Source of the DNA: Nemertoderma westbladi
Lineage: Eukaryota; Xenacoelomorpha; Nemertodermatida; Nemertodermatidae
DNA: 30,000 nucleotides
Reading direction: 5' to 3'
Assembly: GCA_032718475.1 (NCBI GenBank)
Contig: JAUCBJ010002554.1
Coordinates: 1 to 30,000, forward strand
Position numbers and translations under genes: made by a program. The notes beneath the pieces were generated by a model that saw nothing but the letters and a program-made list of their open reading frames with translations, searched no databases and was not told where the DNA came from. Shown here one piece after another: positions 20,634 to 30,000 of this stretch; position 1 is the first letter of the stretch, and each line of letters starts with the position of its first letter.

Positions 20634-20861
20634 GAGAAGGGGGGGGGGGGGGGGGGGCTTGATATAAAATCCATTGATTTTTTATAAAAATCTTATCTCA
20701 ATATTAAATTATCAATTATGGGAAAAGAGCAGGTTACAGTGGTTCATTATTCTAACCAAAACAATAAACAAATGTTAATACAACATTATACTGTTTATTT
20801 TTCGTGAGTAATCAGCTGTTATATACGTCGATTTTCCCCTGGAGATGGATGACCCTATCTG
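20634..20861. mobile_element. MITE, second copy (inverted relative to 14295-14551)
   Basis: It begins GAGAAGG plus a 19-G run (20639-20657) and ends CTATCTG at 20861, the complement of the CAGATAG start of copy 1. Shared internal blocks are CAGGTTACAGTGG, TCTAACCAAAACAATAAAC, GAGTAATCAGCTGTTA and TTTTCCCCTGGA. The G run again occupies the same end as in copy 1. The flanks GTCTCCCT/GTAGCCCC are at most a decayed duplication. It lies about 85 bases beyond the gene B stop. Confidence 0.65.
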
Positions 20862-20944
20862 GTAGCCCCACATCCTAATATTAAGATTATTTACAGAATG
20901 TGTACATCCTTAATATTGAGAAGTTTAATTTATCATTTATGAAT

Positions 20945-23301
20945 TTACACCATTAAACAATAGGAAGCGATTTCGTCTCGTGTAAGATAGTCCCTTTTCC
21001 CCTGACCTATAACCAGCAGGACTTTATGCTTGGCTGCAGACAGTTCATTGTGACTCAATTCCTGATTCCGCAGGTCGAATAGATCCTTTAGGAATGTTAT
21101 TAATTCAGTACCGTTGAGGTTCCCATCCGAATCTTTATCGTAATAGGCAAAGACTTCATTGTACTCGGCTCGTGTCAGCCGCAAACCAAATCGAAACTTC
21201 CTCATAACATTTACGTAGCTATCGGTTTCTACGGGTTTCTTCACTTCCAGATTTAGTGTGGCGGACAAAGTTTGATTTCCTTCGGAATTCTGTGCCACTG
21301 CATCATATCTAAAATAAATAACATTCAACTGAATATTTTTTACTAACTAGTTAAACATCTCCCTTTGTTAGGAATAATCACAGTTTTGAATGTTCGTGCA
21401 AACAATATCACGGAATATAGTGTATTAATTAAGGTACCGGTACTCCAACTCGGATACCGGTATCCGGGTTCCAACTCCTCAAACAAATTACTCTGAATTA
21501 AAGTAGAAACACAAAATTTGTATCCGTTAGTACCTAAACTTTTTGCACACATTTTTTCATTCCATATCCCGTCACTTCAAAGCAATACTCTAATGTTCAA
21601 ATAAATATTATTAAAGATGTATTTCTTTCAAATGTAAATTAAAGAATAATAAGAGTGTTCTAAAGGTTGTGTAAGATTTCTTAAATTCTAGTTTTTTTTA
21701 CTAAGGTTCATTCAGGTTTTCTATGATTTTATGGTTACTGCTACCACACAGGAGCGAGAAACTTGTACGTCCTCTGGAAGTCCTCTAGCTCCTATGTAGG
21801 TCTAGAATACTCACCTGCCTGTGTGCTCCTGAGATACTTCTCTTATTATTAAAGCATGTAAATCTTCATCTACAACTATTGTGATATTCTTAGACGGCTG
21901 TAGTCGCTTTCCATTGTGGTACCAAGAAATGTCAGGTTTTGGTTCACCAGTTACTTCGCACTCAAACTGAACTAGATCTCCGGATTTACATAGATTGTCG
22001 TTCATCTTTCCAACAAATGTCGGTGGCGATTCCTGAGCTTCGACATTCAGTGTCGCTGTTGATTTGGCTACATCAATTCCGTTATCAGCTACAGCATCGT
22101 ATCTAAAAGATTTAAGTTCAACATCTCTTTTAATTAGTTGGGGACTACAAACACTAATGATTTGTATACAAAAATGTGATATCAAAGCAAACAGTTGGCC
22201 GAGGCCGGAGGCGAGCCGAAGGCTCCTCTTTCGATAGCTGCTACCCGAAGGTAGGGGTGGGCGCTACTCCTATCCCTTGATTTGCTCCCATTAATTTTCT
22301 GGTTCTCATTTTATCAACAGCAGTGGATGAAAAGCTTAGTGGAACCTGGCGGGGTTGAACCTACAACCAATAGACTGCAGGCCCGGCGCTGAAACTAACT
22401 GAGCGAGCGCCCCACCAAACGTGATATTATACATCAAGTGATAAGCAGTGAGTTAGCTAATCTGTAACCCTAGATGAATGGAAGGTATTCTAAAGAGACT
22501 AAACTAGGAGAAGACAAAGTTTGTATGTAAGGGCAGTTAAACGAATAAATATATCGTTGCCAAGCGAATAAGCTTTTAAGACTCTCTGTTAAGGTTCTCT
22601 ATTAAATAGATAAGGCTTTTAACATTAATACATATATTTACTTAAGCACCTTCGCCTTCAATTCAATTATTTGAAACAGTTAAAACAATAATACTTAGAA
22701 CAATAATAAATAAAAGTGTATGGTGTTAGATAGTGTAATATTGAAACAAATCAATAATAAAATGGTATTTTACAATAATTACTAACATTCCTTTATGTTC
22801 CCTTTCAACTGTTCTTATAATGAGAGCCCGTAGATTGTCATCTTGTACTATTGTTATATTTTTCGATGCTTCCAGCTTCCTACCATCGTGGTACCATGTG
22901 ACTAACGGTTGGGGTTCGCCAGTAACTTCGCACTCGAATTGAACTAAATCCCCGGCCCGACAGGATGTATTGCGGATATGTTCGAGGAATACCGGTGGTT
23001 CATTGACTACCTCGAACCCGAGCCGTGCCGAACCAGAAACCCGGCCTTCACTGTTCTCCGCAACGAATTTGTAGACCCCCTCATCCCCCGGTTTAACTCC
23101 CTTTATTATCAACGCGAATTGCTCAACATCTTGAACGTATATAATTATGTTACTGGGCTCTAGTAGCTTGTCTTCGTGGTACCAAGTTATCTTTGCCTCT
23201 GGAATGTTGAGGTCAAAGTCGAATTGGACGAAATCCCCGACTCTAGCGATGAGATTGTCTTCGGGAAAGTGCTGGATTATTGGTGCGACAACTCGACTCA
23301 T
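20945..23301 (-). CDS. Gene B: three-Ig protein with C-terminal EF-hand, paralog of gene A
   Basis: Three coding exons on the minus strand: 23301-22787, 22102-21815 and 21308-20945. The donors are GTTAGT and GTGAGT, the acceptors are TTTTAG and both introns are phase 2. The protein is 388 residues. Three Ig domains start near residues 7, 101 and 200. Ig1 lacks even the B-strand Cys (F29 where gene A has C29); Ig2 keeps C114, C124 and W136. The F-strand Cys is absent (YKF, YDA). The last exon ends Ig3 (RYDAVAQNSEG) and adds a helical region and an EF-hand with a canonical loop at 325-336 (D-K-D-S-D-G-N-L-N-G-T-E). A degenerate second loop lies near 368-380. No signal peptide or membrane span is seen, so a soluble, Ca2+-responsive cytoplasmic protein is inferred. 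Exons 1-2 are clearly homologous to gene A, implying tandem duplication. Confidence 0.8.
22196..22416 (-). mobile_element. tRNA-derived SINE (minus strand)
   Basis: On the minus strand the head starts GGTGGGGCGCTCGCTCAGTT at 22416. It has an A box (GCTCAGTTAGTT, 22404-22393) and a B box (GGTTCAACCCC, 22361-22351), with about 30 bases between them, as in tRNA. The cloverleaf stems are degenerate. A 150-base non-tRNA body follows and ends in a GC-rich, palindromic GCCTTCGGCTCGCCTCCGGCC-type tail near 22200. It lies in intron 1 of gene B. Confidence 0.65.
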
Positions 23302-24382
23302 GTTCCAATGATATAGACAAAGTTATGTTTAATAAAATAAGCGAAATAAGATATAAATACAAATTTAGTTGAATTGTACTAAATCTAACAAAATGTCTAC
23401 TGAACAGTTCCGAGCATGTAACTTTTTTCACTAATTTTTATACTTAAATAAAAACGAATACACATACAATAATCATTATAAATACTACTTATACCCCTTA
23501 TCCTTATATACCAATGGTTTAGTGTACAAGTAAAATTATTTTTTAATTATATAATAAATGGTTTATAGAAAATAACGGTATTTCATATTTTTAACTTTTC
23601 TGTTGTTTTCAAATGATCAGTTGTAAATGTACAACATGTAGACATTATAGAACAAATTATACGAAGAACACAATGTGTAGCTCTTATTTGTGACTCGAAC
23701 TAAATTGTAAACCTGAATTTGAATCCTATAAATGTAGATTAGATATGTAGCCATTGGATTGGATATTTCAAATTAGCATCTATTATTTTTAAGATAACTG
23801 TTTGTAAGTTATTGCCAAGAATATCACTATTAAACACACACACACCTAACAACAGTGGGTAAAACAATACTATTGAATTGTGTAGGGCAGTAAGGGTTAA
23901 TCTATCTACTTTACCTTTGATTGAATAACCGCCAGTCAACATAACCATAGCCTATGTATGTAAGTATACCTTCTATATGTCCGTGCCAATAAGAGCTAAT
24001 TGTTGGTAGGGTTGTTAGTAATACTATTGATATATTGTGGGGGATTATATTTTTTTTATAATTATTGCATTCATAGACAGATATTCCACACAAAGATCGA
24101 GAAATAATCCAGCACTCTATTCATTTGATCCTGAGGTTTTATAACTTTCAGTAATGACCATAGAAGGATTAGTTTTTGAATATCTCACAGATTATGTTGT
24201 ATTCTTGGATGTTGGAAAATGTTTTGCACCTAACCACTTAAATGCAAAAAAGAAGTAATGTAACAATAAAGTGCATTCTACAGATTCAACATTATCTATC
24301 TCCTGATACTGCATTGCTTTCTGCTGTCCCCAAACCAGATATTAAACATTAAAAAAACTGTCCATCTAAAAATTAATTGTTA
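23302..24382. other. 5' flank of gene B; nothing recognised
   Basis: AT-rich, with only short unsupported frames. A (CA)n tract of about five units is at 23837-23846. No promoter element can be named with confidence. Confidence 0.4.
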
Positions 24383-25550
24383 GCAGTTTAACCTGCCAAA
24401 TTTAGGTGTCTTCTAGGTTATAAATCGACTTTAGCCTATAACAAGTATTTGATACACATAAAGTTACATTAGCCGAAGCCAGCCTATGCGCGATCATTCA
24501 CCCACGGTTAAGGGAGACTGGATTCGGATGCTCTGACCTTATTGCGGTGTAGACTTACTGTACTATTCGATTGATCGTTAATATATAATCTCTGACAAAT
24601 ATTATTCACTTTCGGGAAATATTAACAGTTCCTTTAGGACGTGGCGCTCTAAGTATGTAAACAGAGTTATGACTTACACTAAACACAACGGGATGGCTAA
24701 TGATTTTCGTATAAAGCGCATTCTTTAGGAAATGCTTTGTTATCTGTCACACTCATGCACAATACCTCACACTGCTGCACACTGATCTGCCGACCTTCAC
24801 TAAATTTGATCATATATAAGGAGAACAGCAACTGACACATGTAGGGTCTATGAAATAGCATTCAATTCACTGCAAAACCACTATAATGTAAGTCGCAATT
24901 GCTATATGTAACCGGTCTCTCTAACCTTCAGTATATCAAGAAGATTGGGGTTTTATGATTATTTATCGATATTCTCCAAATACAACAACATATCCATCAA
25001 CTTCTAACAATTAATAACCGACAGTAAATAGCAGTAAAATAATGCGGTGAAAGGTATGTATAGTATGATATGCTGAGTTGATGTGACTTGACTTGCGATA
25101 ACAGTTATACGTTTCTATAATCAAAGCCGTTCTAATGTTTGGCTAAAGTCTGAAACACAGAATAATTCCAAAGCCGATGTTCTGGGCTCAGGAAAAAAGG
25201 TAAACAAAGACCATAATGCATTGCGCGATCTTCCGTAGGCTTCTGTACAAGATAAAATGAAAATCGCTCTGATTGGTCGAGCGAGCCGAACAAAGAAAGC
25301 GAAAAAGCTCCACATCGACATATCAGCTGATAGATGTCGTCATCTGAACTACACTGTATTAAGAGTATTTTGGCGTATTGCGGCATAAAATGGCTTGTTA
25401 TGTCCGCTAAAGTACACATACAGAAAAAATGGCTTTTTATGTCCACTAAAACACCTACACAGTAAGAAAACGGCTTTTTATGTCCGCTAAAACACCTACA
25501 GAGTACTTTGCGGGGAAAATGACTAGCTAGATCCGCAAAAGCCTTTACAT
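24383..25550 (+). repeat. Dispersed 1.2 kb repeat, copy 2 (uninterrupted)
   Basis: This is the same family and orientation as 121-5940, but without the LINE. It shows the original layout: GCAGTTTAAC start, GGACGTGGCGCTCTAAGTAT block, about three degenerate 40-45 bp units around TTTTATGTCCGCTAAAACACC (25395-25500), and an end near AAAAGCCTTTACA. Many point changes and small indels separate the copies. No conserved ORF or terminal inverted repeat is seen. The 104- and 66-codon minus-strand frames at 25121-25446 are not conserved in copy 1. Confidence 0.8.
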
Positions 25551-26445
25551 TAATTGTCCAAAGCCATTAAATTTTTATTATTACACAAAAGTGATCTTTA
25601 ATAATAAAGCAATCAGTCATCCCCCCTCTCCATCTTTTCTGATCAAAAGGCTGCAGTTCTTGTTATTAGCTACCGGTAGCTTTGTACAACACATTACCAA
25701 TAATAAGATAAGATAGTAAGAATAGTAAGATAGTAAGAATCTAATAATAAGATAATAAGATGCAGATATTTATTTATGGTAATTTTAATTTAACAAACAT
25801 CTGGCGGAACTGGTGAGATGGTAAAATATAAGGTTTTAACAAATTAAAATAATTGAAGAATTAATGATGGTTAATGCAGAAAGAAAATAATACAATGTAA
25901 GAAAAAACAATAACATTAATTAAGGAAAAAATTTCATAAATTGTTATTATTTCATCTAGAATTTAATGTGGATTTCAAATCTGAAAACCGCAAAGAGAGA
26001 TCTCTTTTAGTTCTTTAGTTATCCTGGAATATCTGGCAGTCAATCTTTCTGTCAAAATGTAAGAAAGACAGACAGACAACCTACCGACGGACAGACTAGA
26101 TTCCACCAAAAATTAAACCGACAATGGAAATGAAGTCAGCGTCCCCGAAATCACCCGAAATTATAATTTTAGCTCGGTGGTTTGCTTCCTTCCTGTCAGA
26201 CACTATAAGGTAATTTTGCGCGGGAAAGTTTGAATTTTGGAGATAATTATCTCTGAATGACATTTAATCACACGAAAAATACTATTCCTCCACCATTTCA
26301 TAACCGTTTTGGGCAATTTTTTATTTATATGAAAGGTAATTTTATAGGCTTTAATCAATTTCAACCAGTTTTCTGAATTTCATAATATTTTCCCACTTTT
26401 TTTTATGAAAAATTAGAAACAACGTGGGGTGTTAAATTTTTACTA
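25551..26445. other. AT-rich intergenic; minor microsatellite and palindrome
   Basis: A decayed AATAAGAT/AGTAAGA microsatellite lies at about 25695-25760, a short GACA run at about 26067-26078 and a perfect 14-bp palindrome GAGATAATTATCTC at 26240-26253. No gene is seen. Confidence 0.5.
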
Positions 26446-26450
26446 ATTTC

Positions 26451-26635
26451 TCTCGATATTTTTACTCTCAAAATTTTTAGACTCGATATATTTTACTCTC
26501 GATATTTTAACTCTCGATATTTTTACTCTCGTTATTTTTACTCTCGATATTTTTACTCTCAAAATTTTTAGACTCGATATCTTACTCTCGATATTTTTAC
26601 TCTCGATATTTTTACTCTCGATATTTTTATTCTCT
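26451..26635. repeat. 15-bp minisatellite at the 3' end of a LINE relic
   Basis: About a dozen units of TCTCGATATTTTTAC. A variant pair (CTCAAAATTTTTAGACTCGA) recurs 90 bases apart, giving a higher-order period. It lies 44 bases beyond the stop codon of the minus-strand LINE, where some LINE families carry tandem-repeat tails. Confidence 0.85.
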
Positions 26636-26678
26636 ACTACTACTACGAGGATCGGCATGCTGCATTGCAGCTGCATTT

Positions 26679-28530
26679 TTAAGAATGCTGTGCCGGCGTG
26701 TCGACAAAATTGCGCCGCCACAACTCCCTATCACCCATGACATTTGCTAGATCATCCGTTCTTCAAGGACAGTGTCGTTTAAGATGCCTCTCAAGAAAGT
26801 CATGGGCTGTCCACCGTGCTTATTCACTCCATGAGGCTGCCAAAGCACAAGATTATTCACTGGCTGGTCCTCACGGCGAAAGCAATGTCCTGCAAAGCGG
26901 AGGCGACTTTGTTGTAGCGTCAAGCTTACCGGCGTAACATTCTTGTGAATGTGCCATAGAGCAGTACTGGAACTACTGCTGCTCTAAATAATCGGACCTT
27001 AAGTTTCCAATTAATTCTCTGTGACTTCCAAATCCTGGAAAGCATATTCAAGGCTGCCCATGCCTTTCCCTTACGTATTCGAAGGTCCTCACCTGACTTC
27101 CGGATCCATGATCGCAGGTAACAGAAGTCGTCCACATGCTCAAGCATACCATCCTTTGAGCTTATGCTCATCTGGTCAGAAACTTGCTGAGGACTTTCAA
27201 AGTTAACTGTCAAAATTTTGGTCTTTTTGGAGTTAATAAAGAGACCAACACTAGAATCAGCATGTTCTAATGAGCTGAGGAGCCGTTGGGCTCCCTCTAG
27301 TGATTCTGAGAGTACTCCTAAGTCATCAGCAAAGTCTAGATCAGTTAGGTACTTGGCAGGATTTCCTCGACTTCTGGAGCCAATAGATGGAGTTACCATC
27401 ACCCCTTCATCATTGTGATGATCTAAGGACATGCGTAGAACATAGTCAACCACAATTATGAACAAGAATGGCGCAAGTGTGTCTCCTTGCAGGACTCCCC
27501 ATAATTTTTTATAAATAATATTTTGATAACTCTTCAATTATCCTTCTAAGTGCCACAATGGGCTCCATGGTCCAACAACCTTTACGGAACCCATTCTGAT
27601 TTCCACGGAGCAGTCTCTCAATGGGATCCCTGGTGCGATTTAATAGAATTCTATTGTATAGCTTTGCAGCAATCCAGATTAATGAGATTCCCCGAAAAGA
27701 ACCATAGAGTGTTAGGTTACCCTTCTTGGGAACTGGCACCAACTTATTTGTTTTCATTTCTTGTGGGACTCTTGTTGTTCTGTACATGACTACTATGATG
27801 GGATAGATGAGCTTTAAACACTCAGGTACTTTAAAGACCTTAGGGGGAACACCATCTACTCCACTGGTACGATTGGTCTTAATGCTCTTTGCAGCAGTCT
27901 TTACTTCTGCAAAGGAGATATCGCCAATGGGAATATCTGGGAGTTGAGACTCAGACAGTTTTACTTCTATAAAGTTATCAGGTAATACCCTGTCATTATT
28001 GAGGAGCTTTTCAAAGTGGGCCTTCCAACCATTGAGGCGATCGGCTGGTGATTCAGCCTTAACCTTGGTGGTTGGTTGGCTTTTCCGCCCAGTAAGCAGA
28101 TTGATCGATTTCCATGCCTGGGATGATTGCCTGCTGTCGTCAGCATCATTGATGGCATCAACCTGTTGGTTTATTAGCTCCTGTAGATTAGCAGAGTACT
28201 GCCTGTTCAGGGACCTAGATGCAGCCTTAACTGCATTCTTAACTGTAGTCTGTTTGAGTCGGGACTCTTTCTGCGCCTTATGAAGGTCATTTCGGCACTT
28301 CTGAATTTTGTTGTCAGTCCAGGGGGCCCTTTTCCTGTTTCGAGGGTATACAGGAACTGTTTCTGCAGCTGCTAACTTAACTGCTTCTGTAAAGGCAGTA
28401 TAGCCCTCACAGTGATCTGCCGCCTCAGAGGCAAGAGCCTCATACCTGTTGCTCAGCTGTAGTGTGAAGCTGGATCTCACACTTGGCTGTTGCAACAGAG
28501 AGGACCAGTCATGCCGCGGCAAGGCAGATT
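26679..28530 (-). pseudogene. 5'-truncated, deleted LINE reverse-transcriptase relic (RTE/I-like, not CR1)
   Basis: On the minus strand the region reads a linker (LSNRYEAL, 28450) and reverse-transcriptase fingers (NGFRKGCWTMEPIVALRRIIEE to about 27545). It continues with GVLQGDTLAPFLFIIVVDYV (from about 27500), the DFADD catalytic box (near 27330), a C-terminal IWKS...VPVLLYG block and finally RLRFAGHCFRRED...NFVDTPAQHS, ending in TAA at 26681-26679. The family was chosen from the QGDTLAPFLF and AGHCFRRED blocks. The endonuclease and the motif A segment (the first catalytic Asp) are missing. The latter was lost in a deletion at about 27510-27540, where a short AT-rich filler joins the two halves. 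Frameshifts also occur near 26930 and near 26765. The element is non-functional. Confidence 0.8.
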
Positions 28531-28790
28531 TTCACGTTTTGTAACAGCATGACTAGTCTATTATAAACACCTTCTAATAACACTGAATTATTACTAATCC
28601 AACTTTCTGCACCGTAAATAACTTTCGCTACCACAGACGCTTCAAATACTTACTTCTTAAACCGTAAAGGGTGGCGTGTTTTGCCCGGGCGAAAAAATTG
28701 CAAATATAATAATCGCGTTTGTTAGAGAAACCCAAATATATTTGTCTGGAATCCATGTTGTACATGTACACTGTGTGGAGGTTCTAACAG
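28531..28790. other. Non-coding spacer; nothing recognised
   Basis: It lies between the LINE relic and the terminal minisatellite. It holds a perfect 12-bp palindrome TGTACATGTACA at about 28765-28776. Confidence 0.4.
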
Positions 28791-30000
28791 GGAGCAACTA
28801 GTTTCTGTAACTTGTTGCAGGACTCCTCACACACAGAAACTTGTTGCTGGACCCCCTCACACACAGAAACTTGTTGCTGGACTCCTCACACACAGAAACT
28901 AGTTGCTGGAACTTTCCGAAACTTGTTTCTGTGTGTGAGGAGTCCTGCAACAAGTTTCTGTGTGTGAGGAGTCCAGCAACAAGTTTCTGTGTGTGAGGAG
29001 TCCAGCAACAAGTTTATGTGTGTGAGGAGTCCAGCAACAAGTTTCTGTGTGTGAGGAGTCCAGCAACAAGTTTATGTGTGTGAGGGAGTCCAGCAACAAG
29101 TTTATGTGTGTGAGGAGTCCAGCAACAAGTTTATGTGTGTGAGGGGGTCCAGCAACAAGTTTCTGTGTGTGAGGAGTCCAGCAACAAGTTTATGTGTGTG
29201 AGGGGGTCCAGCAACAAGTTTATGTGTGTGAGGAGGTCCAGCAACAAGTTTATGTGTGCGAGGAGTCCAGCAACAAGTTTCTGTGTGTGAGGAGTCCAGC
29301 AACAAGTTTATGTGTGTGAGGGGGTCCAGCAACAAGTTTCTGTGTGTGAGGAGTCCAGCAACAAGTTTATGTGTGTGAGGGGGTCCAGCAACAAGTTTAT
29401 GTGTGTGAGGAGGTCCAGCAACAAGTTTATGTGTGCGAGGAGTCCAGCAACAAGTTTATGTGTGCGAGGAGTCCAGCAACAAGTTTCTGTGTGTGAGGAG
29501 TCCAGCAACAAGTTTCTGGGTGTGAGGAGTCCAGCAACAAGTTTCTGTGTGTGAGGAGTCCAGCAACAAGTTTATGTGTGTGAGGAGTCCAGCAACAAGT
29601 TTCTGTGTGTGAGGGAGTCCAGCAACAAGTTTCTGGGTGTGAGGAGTCCAGCAACAAGTTTCTGTGTGTGAGGAGTCCAGCAACAAGTTTATGTGTGTGA
29701 GGAGTCCAGCAACAAGTTTCTGTGTGTGAGGAGTCCAGCAACAAGTTTCTGTGTGTGAGGAGTCCAGCAACTAGTTTCTGTGTGTGAGGGAGTCCAGCAA
29801 CAAGTTTCTGGGTGTGAGGAGTCCAGCAACAAGTTTCTGTGTGTGAGGAGTCCAGCAACAAGTTTATGTGTGTGAGGAGTCCAGCAACAAGTTTCTGTGT
29901 GTGAGGAGTCCAGCAACAAGTTTCTGTGTGTGAGGGAGTCCAGCAACAAGTTTATGTGTGTGAGGAGTCCAGCAACAAGTTTATGTGTGTGAGGAGTCCA
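28791..30000. repeat. 29-30 bp minisatellite array running off the window, with an inverted block
   Basis: About 38 forward units of GTCCAGCAACAAGTTTCTGT plus GTGTGAGGA run from about 28921 to the window end. The main variants are TTT(C/A)TG and a 30-bp form with an extra G or A (GGGG or GGGA before GTCC). The first part (about 28807-28912) consists of units in the opposite orientation, and a forward half-unit precedes it at 28791-28806. Long frames such as TCCWTPHTHKLVAG exist in several frames only because the repeat lacks stops; they are not genes. The array extends beyond the window. Confidence 0.95.

Noticed and set aside
22347-22416. Functional tRNA gene
   Set aside because: A and B boxes are present but acceptor and T stems do not pair properly, and a SINE body follows.
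25121-25446. Minus-strand ORFs of 66 and 104 codons in repeat copy 2
   Set aside because: The frames are not conserved in copy 1 at 5460-5800, so coding is unlikely.
26698-26937. 79-codon plus-strand ORF
   Set aside because: It is the antisense shadow of the C-terminal coding region of the minus-strand LINE relic.
28899-29949. Several overlapping 60-144 residue ORFs (CCWTPHTHKLVAG type)
   Set aside because: They are read through a 29-30 bp array in changing frames; they are products of repeat composition.
28791-30000. CRISPR-like array of 29-30 bp repeats
   Set aside because: Units are directly adjacent with no unique spacers, the context is eukaryotic and there are no cas genes. It is a minisatellite.

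Overview
This is a nuclear genomic window from an animal, most likely an aquatic invertebrate; I cannot name the species. The evidence is AT-rich DNA, intron-split genes with GT-AG junctions, immunoglobulin-fold and EF-hand domains, two kinds of LINE retrotransposon, tRNA-derived SINEs, short inverted-repeat transposons and many minisatellites. There are no operons and no bacterial signals.

Layout. Bases 121-5940 are one copy of a 1.2 kb dispersed repeat, split by a nearly full-length CR1-group LINE (about 850-5391; ORF1 with zinc fingers, ORF2 with endonuclease and reverse transcriptase). A second, uninterrupted repeat copy lies at 24383-25550. Bases 5946-7285 hold decayed LINE pieces of a different family, whose second relic lies on the minus strand at 26679-28530. 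At 9950-10293 there is a candidate first coding exon of an unknown plus-strand gene. Most of the middle is two tandem paralogous minus-strand genes: gene B (23301-20945, three Ig domains and a C-terminal EF-hand) and gene A (15920-11653, four Ig domains and a C-terminal hydrophobic anchor). They share the same modular 288-nt phase-2 exons but have different last exons. Their introns carry SINEs, a MITE and minisatellites. The window ends inside a long array of 29-30 bp repeats.

Most notable: (1) ORF1 and ORF2 of the CR1-like LINE overlap in the -1 frame. Two canonical slippery heptamers (GGGAAAT, GGGAAAC) lie in the correct phase just before the ORF1 stop, and ORF2 has no usable ATG, so ORF2 is probably made by -1 ribosomal frameshifting. 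(2) The two Ig paralogs appear intracellular (no signal peptide), lack the usual F-strand cysteine and have swapped C-terminal modules. (3) At least two minisatellite blocks look like foldback-type transposons: their inverted ends are built of tandem repeats and they are flanked by 8-10 bp direct repeats. A separate MITE family has an 8-bp direct repeat and G/C homopolymer runs at one end.
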